Source: DASZIT01 sp963709665
Lineage (GTDB): Bacteria; Actinomycetota; Acidimicrobiia; Acidimicrobiales; RAAP-2
Assembly: GCA_963709665.1 (NCBI GenBank)
Contig: CAVPWU010000008.1
Location: 45,970 to 109,969 of the forward strand
Direction of reading: 5' to 3'
DNA length: 64,000 nt
The translations under genes were made by a program, and so were the position numbers. The notes under the pieces were generated by a model. That model saw nothing but the letters and a program-made list of their open reading frames with translations, was not told where the DNA came from and did no database searches. Positions 8,339 through 16,929 of this stretch are shown here, piece by piece. Within the stretch, counting starts at the first letter, position 1, and the number at the start of each line of letters is the position of its first letter.

Positions 8339-9463
8339 ATGCCTCCCGAGAAGCCGCAGTGGGCAGAGCTCTACAAGGAAGTGGTGACCTCCGGCCTGTG
8401 CACGGGCTGCGCCGGCTGCATCATCGCCTGCCCCCACGACGTCCTGTCCTACGACGACACCGGCGGCAAGTACAAGCCGTTCCACATCGACGCCGACGGT
8501 GGCCGCGAGGACTGCACCCACGGGGTGAAGGGGTGCACCATGTGCACCCGGGCCTGTCCCCGGTTCCGCCTGTGGGAGCCGGAGATCGACACCCACCTCT
8601 TCGGCCGGGAGCGCAGCCCCGCCGAGATCGCCGGCATCTCGTCGGACATCCTGCTGGTGCGGGCCACCGATCCCGACATCCATCTGGCCGGCCAGGACGG
8701 CGGCCTGGTGTCCGCCCTGCTGATCTGGGCCCTGGAGCACGACGTCATCGACGCCGCCCTCGTCTCCACCCTCGAGGGCGACGGCTCCACCTGGAAGGCC
8801 ACGCCGGCCGTGGCCACCGACCGCGCCCAGGTGCTGGCCGCCGCCGGGTCCCGCTACACCTACTCGGCCAACCCGCTGGCCTACCCCCAGGCCATCGAGG
8901 GGGGCGCCGAGCGGATCGCCCTGGTCGGCATGGGCTGCCAGGCCTCCGGCCCCCCGGTCATGCAGGCCCGCAAGGCCGGCAAGATCGCCCGGCGCCTGTC
9001 GCTGACCATCGGGCTGCTGTGCTCCAAGACCTTCGACGACGCCATCTTCCCCGAGCTCTTCGAGGCGAAGTACGGGATCGCCCGGGCCGACATCACCAAG
9101 ATGAACATCAAGGGGGTGTTCCAGGTCTGGACCCGGGACGGCGGCTTCCACGAGATCCCCCTCAAGGAGGCCCATGCCTGGACCCGCGAGGGCTGCACCT
9201 CGTGCCCCGACTTCGCCGCCGAGCACGCCGACATCTCCACCGGTGGCATCGGGGCCTTCAGCGACTGGACGCTCACCATCGTCCGGACCGACAAGGGCCG
9301 CGAGCTCCTCGAGGGGATGGTCGCCGACGGCGCGGTGGAGACCCGGCCCGGCGACGACGACCCGGGCGCCATCGCCCTCCTCCACCGGCTGGCCGGCGTC
9401 AGCCGGAAGCGGTGGCCCCAGACGGCGGTGGCCATGCCCCGGCGGCTCCCCGACCCGGTCTGA
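8339..9463 (+). CDS. Coenzyme F420 hydrogenase/dehydrogenase beta-subunit (FrhB/FpoF-like) protein
   Basis: The 374-residue protein begins with a ferredoxin-like segment, C21-x2-C24-x2-C27-x3-C31, followed by a second cluster pattern CTHGVKGCTMCTRACPRF. Then come the FrhB/FdhB N- and C-terminal domains (GQDGGLVSALLIWALE, GMGCQASGPP, GLLCSKTF, CTSCPDF). Family enzymes use FAD and Fe-S clusters to move electrons between F420 and ferredoxin, sulfite, formate, chlorophyll(ide) or other partners. It stands alone here without hydrogenase or dehydrogenase partners, so the electron partner is unknown. It supports an F420-using host along with other genes in the window. Confidence 0.85.
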   Translation: MPPEKPQWAELYKEVVTSGLCTGCAGCIIACPHDVLSYDDTGGKYKPFHIDADGGREDCTHGVKGCTMCTRACPRFRLWEPEIDTHLFGRERSPAEIAGISSDILLVRATDPDIHLAGQDGGLVSALLIWALEHDVIDAALVSTLEGDGSTWKATPAVATDRAQVLAAAGSRYTYSANPLAYPQAIEGGAERIALVGMGCQASGPPVMQARKAGKIARRLSLTIGLLCSKTFDDAIFPELFEAKYGIARADITKMNIKGVFQVWTRDGGFHEIPLKEAHAWTREGCTSCPDFAAEHADISTGGIGAFSDWTLTIVRTDKGRELLEGMVADGAVETRPGDDDPGAIALLHRLAGVSRKRWPQTAVAMPRRLPDPV

Positions 9464-9523
9464 TCCGCCGTCCCCCGGCCCCGGCCCGGCGGCTCCGGGG
9501 TCCGGCCCGGGCGCCGGGCACGG

Positions 9524-9529
9524 TACGTT
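9524..9529 (+). promoter_or_regulatory. Leaderless-type -10 hexamer for the histidine phosphatase
   Basis: TACGTT ends 7 bases before the ATG at 9537; no ribosome-binding site is visible. Confidence 0.4.
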
Positions 9530-9536
9530 GGCGGCA

Positions 9537-10199
9537 ATGCCGACCCGGAAGCCCGCCCACCCCCGACCCACCGTGGTCCTCCTGGTGCGGCACGGGAAGA
9601 CCCCCACCACCGGCACCATCCTCCCGGGGAGGGCCAAGGGGCTCCACCTGTCGGAGGAGGGGCAGGCCCAGGCCGAGGTGGTGGCGGCCCGCATCGCCGA
9701 CCTGGCCGGGGACCCCGCCCGGGCCCCTGCGGCCGTCTACGCCTCCCCCCTCGAGCGCACCACCGAGACCGCCCGTCCCATCGCCCGCCGCCTGGGCCTC
9801 CGGGTCCGGCCCCAGAAGGGCCTGCTGGAGTGCGACTTCGGCGAGTGGACCGGCGCCGAGCTGAAGCTGCTGGCCAAGAAGCCGGAGTGGAGCCAGGTCC
9901 AGCACTGGCCGAGCGGCTTCCGGTTCCCGGGCGGCGAGTCGTTCCTGGAGATGCAGGCCCGGATCACCGGGACCATCGCCGAATTGGCAGCCCGCCATCC
10001 GGGTGAGACGATCGTCGCCGTGTCCCATGCCGACCCCATCAAGGCCGCCGTCGCCGCCGCCGCCGGCACCCATCTCGACCAGTTCCAGCGCCTGACGGTG
10101 GCCCCGTGCTCGGTCTCCGCCCTCGCCTACACCGCCGGTGGCCCGCACGTGCTCAGCGTCAACACCACCTCCTCGCTCGCCGATCTGGCCCTCTCGTGA
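9537..10199 (+). CDS. Histidine phosphatase superfamily protein (MSMEG_4193 / phosphoglycerate-mutase-like family)
   Basis: This 220-residue protein carries the phosphohistidine motif LLVRHGKT near residue 18, SPLERTTETA, the acid/base ECDFGEWTG and the second catalytic His in VAVSHADPIK. It matches the actinobacterial phosphatase family that heads a conserved block with DUF3090 and SCO1664-family proteins, and exactly those two genes follow here. Its physiological phosphoester substrate is unknown. Its stop overlaps the GTG of the DUF3090 gene (GTGA), implying translational coupling. Confidence 0.87.
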   Translation: MPTRKPAHPRPTVVLLVRHGKTPTTGTILPGRAKGLHLSEEGQAQAEVVAARIADLAGDPARAPAAVYASPLERTTETARPIARRLGLRVRPQKGLLECDFGEWTGAELKLLAKKPEWSQVQHWPSGFRFPGGESFLEMQARITGTIAELAARHPGETIVAVSHADPIKAAVAAAAGTHLDQFQRLTVAPCSVSALAYTAGGPHVLSVNTTSSLADLALS

Positions 10200-10693
10200 G
10201 CGACGGCTACGACTTCTCCGACCCCGACCGGTTCACGGTCGGGACCGTCGGCCCCGTGGGACAGCGGCTCTTCCTCCTCCAGTGCCGGAAGGGGGAGGTG
10301 CTGCTGACCCTCAAGATCGAGAAGCAGCAGGTCTCGGTGCTGGCCGACTACCTGGCCCAGATCGTGCGCGACCAGGCCCGGCCCGGTCATCTCCCCGACG
10401 AGCTGCCCCTCGAGGAGCCCGATGAGCCGGCCTGGGCGATCGGGACGGTGGGCGTCACCTACGACGAGCACGACGACCGGGTGGTGATCGTCATCGAGGA
10501 GCTGGTGCCCGAGGACGAGTCCGGCGCCATCGCCCGTCTCTCCGTCACCCGGGAGCAGGCCGCCGCCTTCGCCATCACCGCCACCCGGCTGGTGGAGTCG
10601 GGCCGTCCCCCCTGCCCCCTCTGCGGGTCGCCCCTCGACCCCTCCGGACACGAATGCCCCAGAACGAACGGCCACCGGCCTCCGGCGACCTGA
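10196..10693 (+). CDS. DUF3090 family protein
   Basis: The 165-residue protein has the DUF3090 pattern: YDFSDPDRFTVGTVGPVGQRLF at the N-terminus, a run ending VRDQARPG, and a C-terminal zinc-ribbon-like CPLCGSPLDPSGHECPR whose Cys residues could bind a metal. GTG at 10196 overlaps the upstream stop. The 3' end overlaps the next gene by about 40 bases in another frame. Function is unknown; its constant partnership with the phosphatase and the SCO1664 protein in actinobacteria suggests a shared pathway. Confidence 0.87.
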   Translation: MSDGYDFSDPDRFTVGTVGPVGQRLFLLQCRKGEVLLTLKIEKQQVSVLADYLAQIVRDQARPGHLPDELPLEEPDEPAWAIGTVGVTYDEHDDRVVIVIEELVPEDESGAIARLSVTREQAAAFAITATRLVESGRPPCPLCGSPLDPSGHECPRTNGHRPPAT

Positions 10694-11418
10694 GGGGCTG
10701 GCGCCCCGACGCCGGTCCGGACCTCGGGGACGCCCTCGCCGCCCTGGCCGGGGGCGAGCTCACGGTGGAAGGCCGGATGCCGTGGAGCTCCAACCTCACC
10801 TTTCTGGTGTCGGTGGACGGCACCGGGCTCCGGGCCGTCTACAAGCCGCTGCGGGGCGAACAGCCACTGTGGGACTTCCCCGGCGGCCTCTACCGCCGGG
10901 AGGTCGCCGCCTACGCCCTCTCGGAGGCGCTGGGCTGGCAGCTGGTTCCTCCGACGGTGGCCCGGGACGACGGGCCGTACGGCGAAGGCTCGCTCCAGCT
11001 GTTCGTGGAGGCCGACTACCAGCAGCACTACTTCACCCTCATCGAGGACGGGGCGGGCGGGTTCCTCGACCGCCTGCGGCAGATGTGCCTCTTCGACGTG
11101 GTGGCCAACAACGCCGACCGCAAGAGCGGTCACGTCCTCCGGGGGGCCGACGACCACCTCTGGGGCATCGACCACGGGCTCTGCTTCCACCCCCACCCCA
11201 AGCTCCGCACGGTGATCTGGGAGTTCGCCGGGGACGAGGTGCCCGCCGCCGACCTGGCCACGGTGGAGGCGCTGGCCGACGACCTCCCCGACCCGGTGGC
11301 CCGCCACCTCACCCCCGAGGAGCGCCGGAGTCTGGTCGACCGGGTGACCGAGCTCTCGGTGACCGGGATCCTGCCCTGCCCGGACAGCGACCGGCCCTAT
11401 CCCTGGCCCCTGGTCTGA
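10654..11418 (+). CDS. SCO1664 family protein (PI3/4-kinase-like fold)
   Basis: This 254-residue protein resembles the SCO1664 family, distantly related to phosphatidylinositol 3/4-kinases. AVYKPLRGE supplies the nucleotide-binding Lys, FDVVANNADRKSGHVL is the catalytic-loop equivalent, and WGIDHGLCFH contains the metal-binding Asp. Real kinase activity is not established. It is the third gene of the phosphatase-DUF3090-SCO1664 block and overlaps DUF3090 by 40 bases. In many actinobacteria mshC lies beside this block; no mshC follows here, and the next gene converges on the opposite strand. Confidence 0.85.
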   Translation: MPQNERPPASGDLRGWRPDAGPDLGDALAALAGGELTVEGRMPWSSNLTFLVSVDGTGLRAVYKPLRGEQPLWDFPGGLYRREVAAYALSEALGWQLVPPTVARDDGPYGEGSLQLFVEADYQQHYFTLIEDGAGGFLDRLRQMCLFDVVANNADRKSGHVLRGADDHLWGIDHGLCFHPHPKLRTVIWEFAGDEVPAADLATVEALADDLPDPVARHLTPEERRSLVDRVTELSVTGILPCPDSDRPYPWPLV

Positions 11419-11426
11419 GACGTCCG

Positions 11427-11447
11427 GCCGGGGAGTCCGGCCCCGGC
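11427..11447. terminator. Possible bidirectional terminator hairpin
   Basis: GCCGGGG and CCCCGGC form a 7-bp stem around a 7-base loop in the short gap between two convergent genes. There is no T-tract, as is common in high-GC actinobacteria. Confidence 0.3.
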
Positions 11448-11470
11448 GGCGGGGCCGTCGCCCGGCGGCG

Positions 11471-12616
11471 TCAGCCCGGCAGGTTGATGTGGAGGGTGGA
11501 GCGCATCGAGTTGATCACCGCCTGGGAGAGGACCTCGCCCCCGTCGGTGGTCAGGTGGATGCCGTCGGGGGTCCGGATGTTCACCTCGGCGCCGGCGGCG
11601 TTGGTCAGGTACGGGGTGAACCCGCCCTGGGGCGTCCCGAGGACCGTCCTGGTGTCGAGGAAGGTCGCCTGGCCCGGATGCTGGGCCACCTGGGAGCGGA
11701 CGATGGAGTTGAGGTTGTCCATGGCGGCGTCGAGCCCGGGGTCGGCCATGGGCGGCATCCCCACCCACAAGACGTGGGCACCGGTGGCGAAGGCCAGATC
11801 CATGAACGAGCCCACCCGGTCGGCGTAGGCGGTGTTCCAGGCCGGGGTGCCGTAGGTGACGACGTTGCCGTCCACCTGCATGTTCTGGGGGTCGTTGGCA
11901 CCGATCATCACCACCACCAGCTGCGGCCGGTCGTTGACCAGGTCGGCCATCAGCTCTTCGGGCCAGTTGAAGTAGTCGGGTCGGCTGAGGCCGGTGTCGA
12001 TCCGGCCGTCGAGGGTGGGGCTGACGGCATCGGTGCCGGCCAGGTCGTTGACCAACGGCTGCCCGAGATCGATGCCGATGGAGTCGCCCACCACCAGCAC
12101 CCGGAGGGGGTCGGCGGGGACCGGGCTCCGGTTCAGCGGGGGGAAGGTGGTCGGGGTGGTGGCCGTCGAGTTCGGCACCGTCGGCAGGGTGCTGACCCCC
12201 GGGAACGTCCCGTGACCGTGGGGCTTGGCCACCGCCAGCGTCGGACCGGCACCCGGTGAGCGGCCGAGGAGATCGTCGGTCCACACCACCACGTGGGAGA
12301 GCCCCAGACCCCGGCTGACCACCGCGATCGGCCCCAGCACGTCGAGCGAGACGGTGCGTCGGGTGCCGAACGGGGAGGCCTGCGCGGACGACTGCAGCGA
12401 CGGGGCGTCGAGCAGCAACCACACTCCGAAGCAGACCAGCCCGATGAAGAGCGCCCGGGTCCACGGGATGCCGGGGAAGGTCGGCGGGTTCCCCGGCGCC
12501 CCGACCACGGGCGCCCGGTGGGTGGCAGCCGCCGTCTTCGTGACGCTGGCGGTGTCCTCGGTGTCCTCGGTGTCCTCGGTCGGCTCGGAGGGCGGCGGGG
12601 TGGGGGTTCTCTGCAC
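11471..12616 (-). CDS. Membrane-anchored SGNH/GDSL hydrolase-fold protein (DUF459-like)
   Basis: The 381-residue product has an acidic Thr/Glu/Asp-rich cytoplasmic tail with a small TED repeat near residue 15, a transmembrane anchor at about 52-70 and a low-complexity linker. An extracytoplasmic SGNH domain follows: VVGDSIGID (catalytic Ser), IGANDPQN (Asn) and the C-terminal DGIHLT (Asp-His). The GTG start lies 8 bases after the stop of the MBOAT gene, and the pair resembles AlgI/AlgX- or PatA/PatB-type systems. In those, an MBOAT protein exports acyl groups and an SGNH protein transfers or removes them on a surface glycan. The target polymer is unknown. Confidence 0.83.
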   Translation of the reverse strand: MQRTPTPPPSEPTEDTEDTEDTASVTKTAAATHRAPVVGAPGNPPTFPGIPWTRALFIGLVCFGVWLLLDAPSLQSSAQASPFGTRRTVSLDVLGPIAVVSRGLGLSHVVVWTDDLLGRSPGAGPTLAVAKPHGHGTFPGVSTLPTVPNSTATTPTTFPPLNRSPVPADPLRVLVVGDSIGIDLGQPLVNDLAGTDAVSPTLDGRIDTGLSRPDYFNWPEELMADLVNDRPQLVVVMIGANDPQNMQVDGNVVTYGTPAWNTAYADRVGSFMDLAFATGAHVLWVGMPPMADPGLDAAMDNLNSIVRSQVAQHPGQATFLDTRTVLGTPQGGFTPYLTNAAGAEVNIRTPDGIHLTTDGGEVLSQAVINSMRSTLHINLPG

Positions 12617-12624
12617 GGATCAGG

Positions 12625-14046
12625 TCAGAATCGGTAGTAGATGAACGGCGCCACGCCTTCCGGCCCGAGGGTGGTGATGGCCAGCAGCACCAGGCCCAGT
12701 ATGCCCCCCTGGATCCACGGCGTACGTTCAGCGAACGCCCCCTTGACCCGGTCGAGGGCGGTATCGGGGAGGTACTGGGTCCCGATGCCGAGGGCGATGG
12801 CCCCCAGGGCCAGCGGGGTGATGAGGGGTGAGTCGCCCCAGCCGTGGAAGAGCCGGTCCAACAGGGACACGACGTTGGAGAAGGAGGTCGCCCGGAAGAG
12901 CAGCCAGCCGCCGCACACCACCTGGAAGGTCACGAAGCGGGCGACGGCCACCCGGGCCCGACCACCGGGCTCCAGCGGGAGGCCGTGGGCGGCCCGCCAC
13001 CTCCGGCGCTGTCGTCCGATCACCTGACCGATGCCGTGGTAGAGACCCCAGGCCACGAAGGTCCAGGCGGCACCGTGCCACAGGCCCCCCAGCAGCATGG
13101 TGATGATGATGTTGAGGCTGATCCTCCACTCCGGGCCACGGTTGCCGCCGAGGGGGATGTAGAGGTAGTCGCGCAGCCAGTTGGACAGCGTCATGTGCCA
13201 CCGGCGCCAGAAGTCCTGGAGGGAGACGGCGGTATAGGGCCGGTTGAAGTTCTGGGGGAAGCGGAAGCCCAGCAGCAGGGCGATGCCGATGGCGATGTCG
13301 GTGTAGCCGCTGAAGTCGGCGTAGATCTGGACGGCGTACCCCCAGACGGCCACCACCACCTCCGGTCCGGAGTGCTGGTGGGGGTCGGCGAAGACCGGGT
13401 CGACCACGTAGGTGGAGAGGTAGGAGGACAGCACCACCTTTTTGGCCAGCCCGGCGGCGATCAGCCAGGAGGCCTCCACGTAGTTGACGTGGTCCGGATC
13501 GCGTCGCCGGCGGATCTGGGGCAGCAGCTCGGTCCCGCGGACGATGGGGCCGGCCACCAGGTGGGGGAAGAAGCTGAGGAAGACGGCCAGGTCGATGGGC
13601 CGGGCCCGCTTCAGAGCCCCCCGGTGGACGTCCACCACGTAGCTCACCGCCATGAAGGTGAAGAAGGAGATGGCGATGGGCAGCGTGACGTCGAGGAGCG
13701 GCAGCGGGCGGCCCAGACCGATCCCGTGGAACAGGTTGTCCACGTTGACGGTGACGAACACGTAGTACTTGAACCACGCCAGCAGGCCCAGGAGGCCGGC
13801 CAAGGTCACCCACAGGGCCACCCGCCGGGCGGTCCCGGCCAGCCGGTCGAGCGTCTCCGCCCCCAGCCAGGCGATGGCCGACGACGCCAGCAGGAGGAAG
13901 ACGAACCGCCAGTCGGCCCAGGCGTAGAAGAAGTAGCTGGCCGCCACCATGAAGAGCTTCCATGGGCCCGGATACGGGTTGAGCAGCCAGCTGACCGTGT
14001 AGACCACGGCGAAGAAGATGGCGAAGTCGATGGTCGGGAAGAGCAT
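12625..14046 (-). CDS. MBOAT-family O-acyltransferase (AlgI-like)
   Basis: This 473-residue polytopic membrane protein has about ten hydrophobic segments. Its hallmark is the membrane-embedded GLWHGAAWTFVAWGLYHG (catalytic His) in the C-terminal half, preceded by QDFWRRWHMTLSNWLRDY and NFNRPY, all typical of AlgI/DltB-type acyltransferases. These move acetyl or similar groups across the membrane for O-acylation of cell-surface polysaccharide or teichoic-type polymers. It is the first gene of a two-gene operon with the SGNH protein. The N-terminus MLFPTIDFAIFF is the usual AlgI start. Confidence 0.92.
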   Translation of the reverse strand: MLFPTIDFAIFFAVVYTVSWLLNPYPGPWKLFMVAASYFFYAWADWRFVFLLLASSAIAWLGAETLDRLAGTARRVALWVTLAGLLGLLAWFKYYVFVTVNVDNLFHGIGLGRPLPLLDVTLPIAISFFTFMAVSYVVDVHRGALKRARPIDLAVFLSFFPHLVAGPIVRGTELLPQIRRRRDPDHVNYVEASWLIAAGLAKKVVLSSYLSTYVVDPVFADPHQHSGPEVVVAVWGYAVQIYADFSGYTDIAIGIALLLGFRFPQNFNRPYTAVSLQDFWRRWHMTLSNWLRDYLYIPLGGNRGPEWRISLNIIITMLLGGLWHGAAWTFVAWGLYHGIGQVIGRQRRRWRAAHGLPLEPGGRARVAVARFVTFQVVCGGWLLFRATSFSNVVSLLDRLFHGWGDSPLITPLALGAIALGIGTQYLPDTALDRVKGAFAERTPWIQGGILGLVLLAITTLGPEGVAPFIYYRF

Positions 14047-14210
14047 GGTTCGGGTGATCCGGGAACGCCTGCGGATCGCGCGGCCGAGCGAAACCGGGTT
14101 CCGACCTTACCTCCCACCCCTGCGAGCGTCCGTCGATGCACGCGCCCGCCCGGGCGCGCCGCCGGGGGACGCCCACCCGGCGGACCAGGGCGGCGACGCC
14201 GCCCCGGTGA

Positions 14211-15182
14211 TCAGCCCCGGGCCTTCAGCGCCTCGATCAGCTTCGGGACCACCTTGTGCACGTCGCCGACGATGCCGAGGTCGGCGACCGAGAAGATCGG
14301 TGCATCCTGGTCCTTGTTGATCGCCACGATGTTCTTGGAGTTCTTCATCCCCACCAGGTGCTGGGTGGCGCCCGAGATGCCGCAGGCCAGGTACACGGTG
14401 GGCTTCACCGTCTTGCCCGTCTGGCCGACCTGGTGCGAGTAGGGCACCCACCCGGCGTCCACGATGGCCCGGCTGGCGCCCGGAGCGCCGTGGAGCAGGG
14501 TGGCCAACTCCTCGATGAGGGCGTACTGGTCCTTCTCGCCCAGCCCCCGGCCTCCGGAGACCACCACGTCGGCCTCGTCGAGCTTGGGCCCGGTCCGCTC
14601 CTCGACGTGGCGGGCCACGATCCGGGCGGCGTTGGTGGCACCGGCGTCCGGCGCCGGCGCCGCCACCACCTCGGCGGGTCCGCCCCCGGAGGCCTCGGCC
14701 GGGAACGACTTGGCCCGGATCACGTAGATCCCGGGTCCCTCGCCGGTGAAGCGGGCGGTGACGATCTCGGCACCCCCGAAGATGGCGTGCTGGGTGACCA
14801 GGCCCCCGTCGGCGGCCTCGAGGCCGACCACGTTGGTCAGCACCGGTCGGTCGAGCTTCACCGACAGCCGGCCGGCGATGTCCCGGCCGTCGTAGGTGGC
14901 GGGGAAGAGGACGGCGTCCGGCCCACTCCCCGACGTCACGGCGGCGGCGATGGCGGAGGCCACCGGGACGCCCGGCAGGGCGCCTCCGAGGTCCCCGACG
15001 TCGTGGACGGTGGTGACCCCGTACTCCCCGAGGGTGCCGGCCACCGAGGCGGTCTCGTCGCCGTAGGCCACGGCCTCGACGGTGCCGGCCAGGTCGCGGG
15101 CGTGGCTGATCAGCTCGAGGCTGGCGGTGATGGGCTTTCCGTCGGCCACCTCGGCCAGGACCCAGATCTTGTCGATCGACAT
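14211..15182 (-). CDS. etfA: Electron transfer flavoprotein alpha subunit
   Basis: The 323-residue protein has the EtfA N-terminal Rossmann-like domain and the conserved FAD-binding C-terminal domain. The latter includes VVSGGRGLG, the SHQVGQTGKTV segment, YLACGISGATQHLVGM and the Asn-Lys-Asp of AINKDQDAPIF. With EtfB it carries electrons from acyl-CoA and other flavin dehydrogenases to the respiratory chain through ETF:quinone oxidoreductase. It lies 27 bases downstream of etfB in one operon. Sequence and length are ordinary for the aerobic (group I) EtfA. Confidence 0.95.
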   Translation of the reverse strand: MSIDKIWVLAEVADGKPITASLELISHARDLAGTVEAVAYGDETASVAGTLGEYGVTTVHDVGDLGGALPGVPVASAIAAAVTSGSGPDAVLFPATYDGRDIAGRLSVKLDRPVLTNVVGLEAADGGLVTQHAIFGGAEIVTARFTGEGPGIYVIRAKSFPAEASGGGPAEVVAAPAPDAGATNAARIVARHVEERTGPKLDEADVVVSGGRGLGEKDQYALIEELATLLHGAPGASRAIVDAGWVPYSHQVGQTGKTVKPTVYLACGISGATQHLVGMKNSKNIVAINKDQDAPIFSVADLGIVGDVHKVVPKLIEALKARG

Positions 15183-15209
15183 GGTGTGCTCGTTCTCCCT
15201 AACCCGGCC

Positions 15210-15989
15210 CTACAGGACCTTCAGCTGCTCGAGGAATTGGATGACCCGCTCGTGGGCGTCGCCCTCGTCGACCACGATCTCGCCGGAGGCACGCTCCTCG
15301 GCGGCGGCGACGTCGGTGATCTCCTGGCCGGCGCCGGCAGCGCCCACCTGGCCGGCATCGAGGCCGAGGTCGGCGGCGGTGAGCGTCTCCACCGGCTTCG
15401 ACTTGGCGGCCATGATGCCCTTGAACGACGGGTAGCGGGGCTCGACCACCCCGGCCGTGACGGTGACCACGGCCGGCAGGGGGCTCTCCACCTCGTCGTA
15501 GCCCGCCTCGGTCTGGCGCTCCACCTTCACCGAGTCACCGGTGATCTCCACCTTCTTGGCGAAGGTCACCGACGGCAGGCCCAACAGCTCGGCGACCTGC
15601 ACCGGCGTGGTGCCGGTGTAGCCGTCGCTCGACTCGGTGGCGGCCAGGATCAGGTTCGGCTCGGCCCGCTTGATGGCGGCGGCCAGGACCTTGGCGGTCC
15701 CCAGGGCGTCGGAGCCGGCCAGGGCGTCGTCGCTGATCAGGATGGCCTTGGCGGCTCCCATGGCCAGGGCGGTCCGGAGGCCCGACGTCTCCCCGTTGGG
15801 GGCCATCGAGACCAGGGTGACCTCGCCGCCACCGGCGGCGTCGACCAGCTGCAGGGCCATCTCGACGCCGTAGGCGTCCGAGTCGTCGAGAATCAGCTTT
15901 CCCGAGCGTTCGAGGGTCTTCGTCCCCGGATCCAGGGCAGGCGGCGCGGCCGGATCGGGGATCTGCTTGACACAGACAACGACGTTCAT
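15210..15989 (-). CDS. etfB: Electron transfer flavoprotein beta subunit
   Basis: The 259-residue protein begins MNVVVCVKQIPDPAAPP, the standard EtfB start. It contains the AMP-binding region around LGTAKVLAAAIKRAEPNLILAA and the recognition-loop region LPAVVTVTAGVVEPRYPSFKGIMAAKSKP. It binds AMP structurally and forms the heterodimer with EtfA. It is the first gene of the etfBA operon. The 58-base gap upstream is relatively AT-rich (TTTAAA, GTTGAC) and should hold the promoter, although no convincing -35/-10 pair with normal spacing is visible. Confidence 0.95.
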   Translation of the reverse strand: MNVVVCVKQIPDPAAPPALDPGTKTLERSGKLILDDSDAYGVEMALQLVDAAGGGEVTLVSMAPNGETSGLRTALAMGAAKAILISDDALAGSDALGTAKVLAAAIKRAEPNLILAATESSDGYTGTTPVQVAELLGLPSVTFAKKVEITGDSVKVERQTEAGYDEVESPLPAVVTVTAGVVEPRYPSFKGIMAAKSKPVETLTAADLGLDAGQVGAAGAGQEITDVAAAEERASGEIVVDEGDAHERVIQFLEQLKVL

Positions 15990-16047
15990 GGCCGTGCATT
16001 GTTGACGAAAAGGTGGGCTTTAAACCAATCCGGCACGCGATCCCAGG

Positions 16048-16836
16048 TCACAAGCCCTGGTGACCGGTCCCATCGGGCGGGTGGCGGTCCCCGCCCACCG
16101 ATGGCGCACCGCCGGCCCCCGGGCCGGCGAGGGCGGACAGCGCCCCCACCACGTCGTCGGTGATGACGGTGTCGACCCCGGCCGCCGCCATGGCCCGCAC
16201 CGCGGTCGGCCCGTTGACCGTCCACGCCGCCACCGCCAGACCGGCGCGGTGCGCCGCCTCGACCTGGACCGCGGTGACGAGACTCTCCTGAAGGTGGAGG
16301 GCCCGGTACCCGGCGCCGACGGCCTGGAGCCGACCGGCGTCGGCGTCGGCCCAGCCGGCCAGGAGCAGCCCGGTGGGGACCGACGGGCCCACGGCCCGGA
16401 CGGCGTCCAGCGAGGGTGCCCAGAAGGAGGAGACCACCGCCCCGCGGCCGGGGCGCCGGCTCCGGTCCTGGTCCTGGCGCACCAGGAGGTCAGCCACCCG
16501 ACGGGCGGCCCGCTCCTCGGGGTCGAACCCGCCCTCGGTGGGCAGGTTCTTGATCTCGATGTTGACGAACAGGCCGTCACACGCCTCGAGGGCGGCCTCG
16601 AGGAGCGGCACGTGGTCGGGCAGCTGGCCGGCGGTCAGCCCCGCCACCGGTCCCCTCCCCTCGATCTCCGGGTCGTGGTGGACGGCCAGCCGGCCGTCGG
16701 CGGTCAGCCGGACGTCGAGCTCGACCCCGTCGGCCCCCAGGCGGGCGGCCCGTGCGAACGCCGCCACGGTGTTCTCGGCGATTCCCTGCCCGGGGGCGGG
16801 ACTGCCACGGTGGGCCTGGACGAGAGGCGATACCAC
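16048..16836 (-). CDS. Glycerophosphodiester phosphodiesterase (GDPD/UgpQ family)
   Basis: The 262-residue GDPD TIM barrel shows the catalytic HRG in VQAHRGSPAP near residue 9, the metal ligands in GADGVELDVRLTADG and HHDPEI, then NIEIKN, and a C-terminal AWTVNG and TDDV. It hydrolyses glycerophosphodiesters to glycerol-3-phosphate and an alcohol. GTG at 16836 places the catalytic His at the usual distance and has GAGGG upstream; an ATG at 16941 would add 35 non-family residues. No signal peptide is seen with the shorter start, so it is probably cytosolic. Confidence 0.9.
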   Translation of the reverse strand: MVSPLVQAHRGSPAPGQGIAENTVAAFARAARLGADGVELDVRLTADGRLAVHHDPEIEGRGPVAGLTAGQLPDHVPLLEAALEACDGLFVNIEIKNLPTEGGFDPEERAARRVADLLVRQDQDRSRRPGRGAVVSSFWAPSLDAVRAVGPSVPTGLLLAGWADADAGRLQAVGAGYRALHLQESLVTAVQVEAAHRAGLAVAAWTVNGPTAVRAMAAAGVDTVITDDVVGALSALAGPGAGGAPSVGGDRHPPDGTGHQGL

Positions 16837-16929
16837 GCTCAGCGGGCCCTCGGAGGGGTGCGGAGCCGCCGAAGGGGGGATCGGCCGTGAATTGGGGCCG
16901 AATTCGCCCACATCCCTCCCCGAAACTGC

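Noticed and set aside
6875..9694. A 939-codon leftward open frame over the glycosylase and FrhB-like genes
   Set aside because: It overlaps three well-supported genes in other frames and contains no recognisable domain; such frames are expected at this GC content.
12551..12580. GTGTCCTCG triple direct repeat in the SGNH gene as a regulatory repeat
   Set aside because: It is coding (TED repeats in an acidic tail) and short; slippage-type low complexity is sufficient explanation.
14047..14210. Possible RNA gene in the gap between the MBOAT and etfA genes
   Set aside because: No cloverleaf, conserved tRNA box or stable structured element could be recognised by eye.
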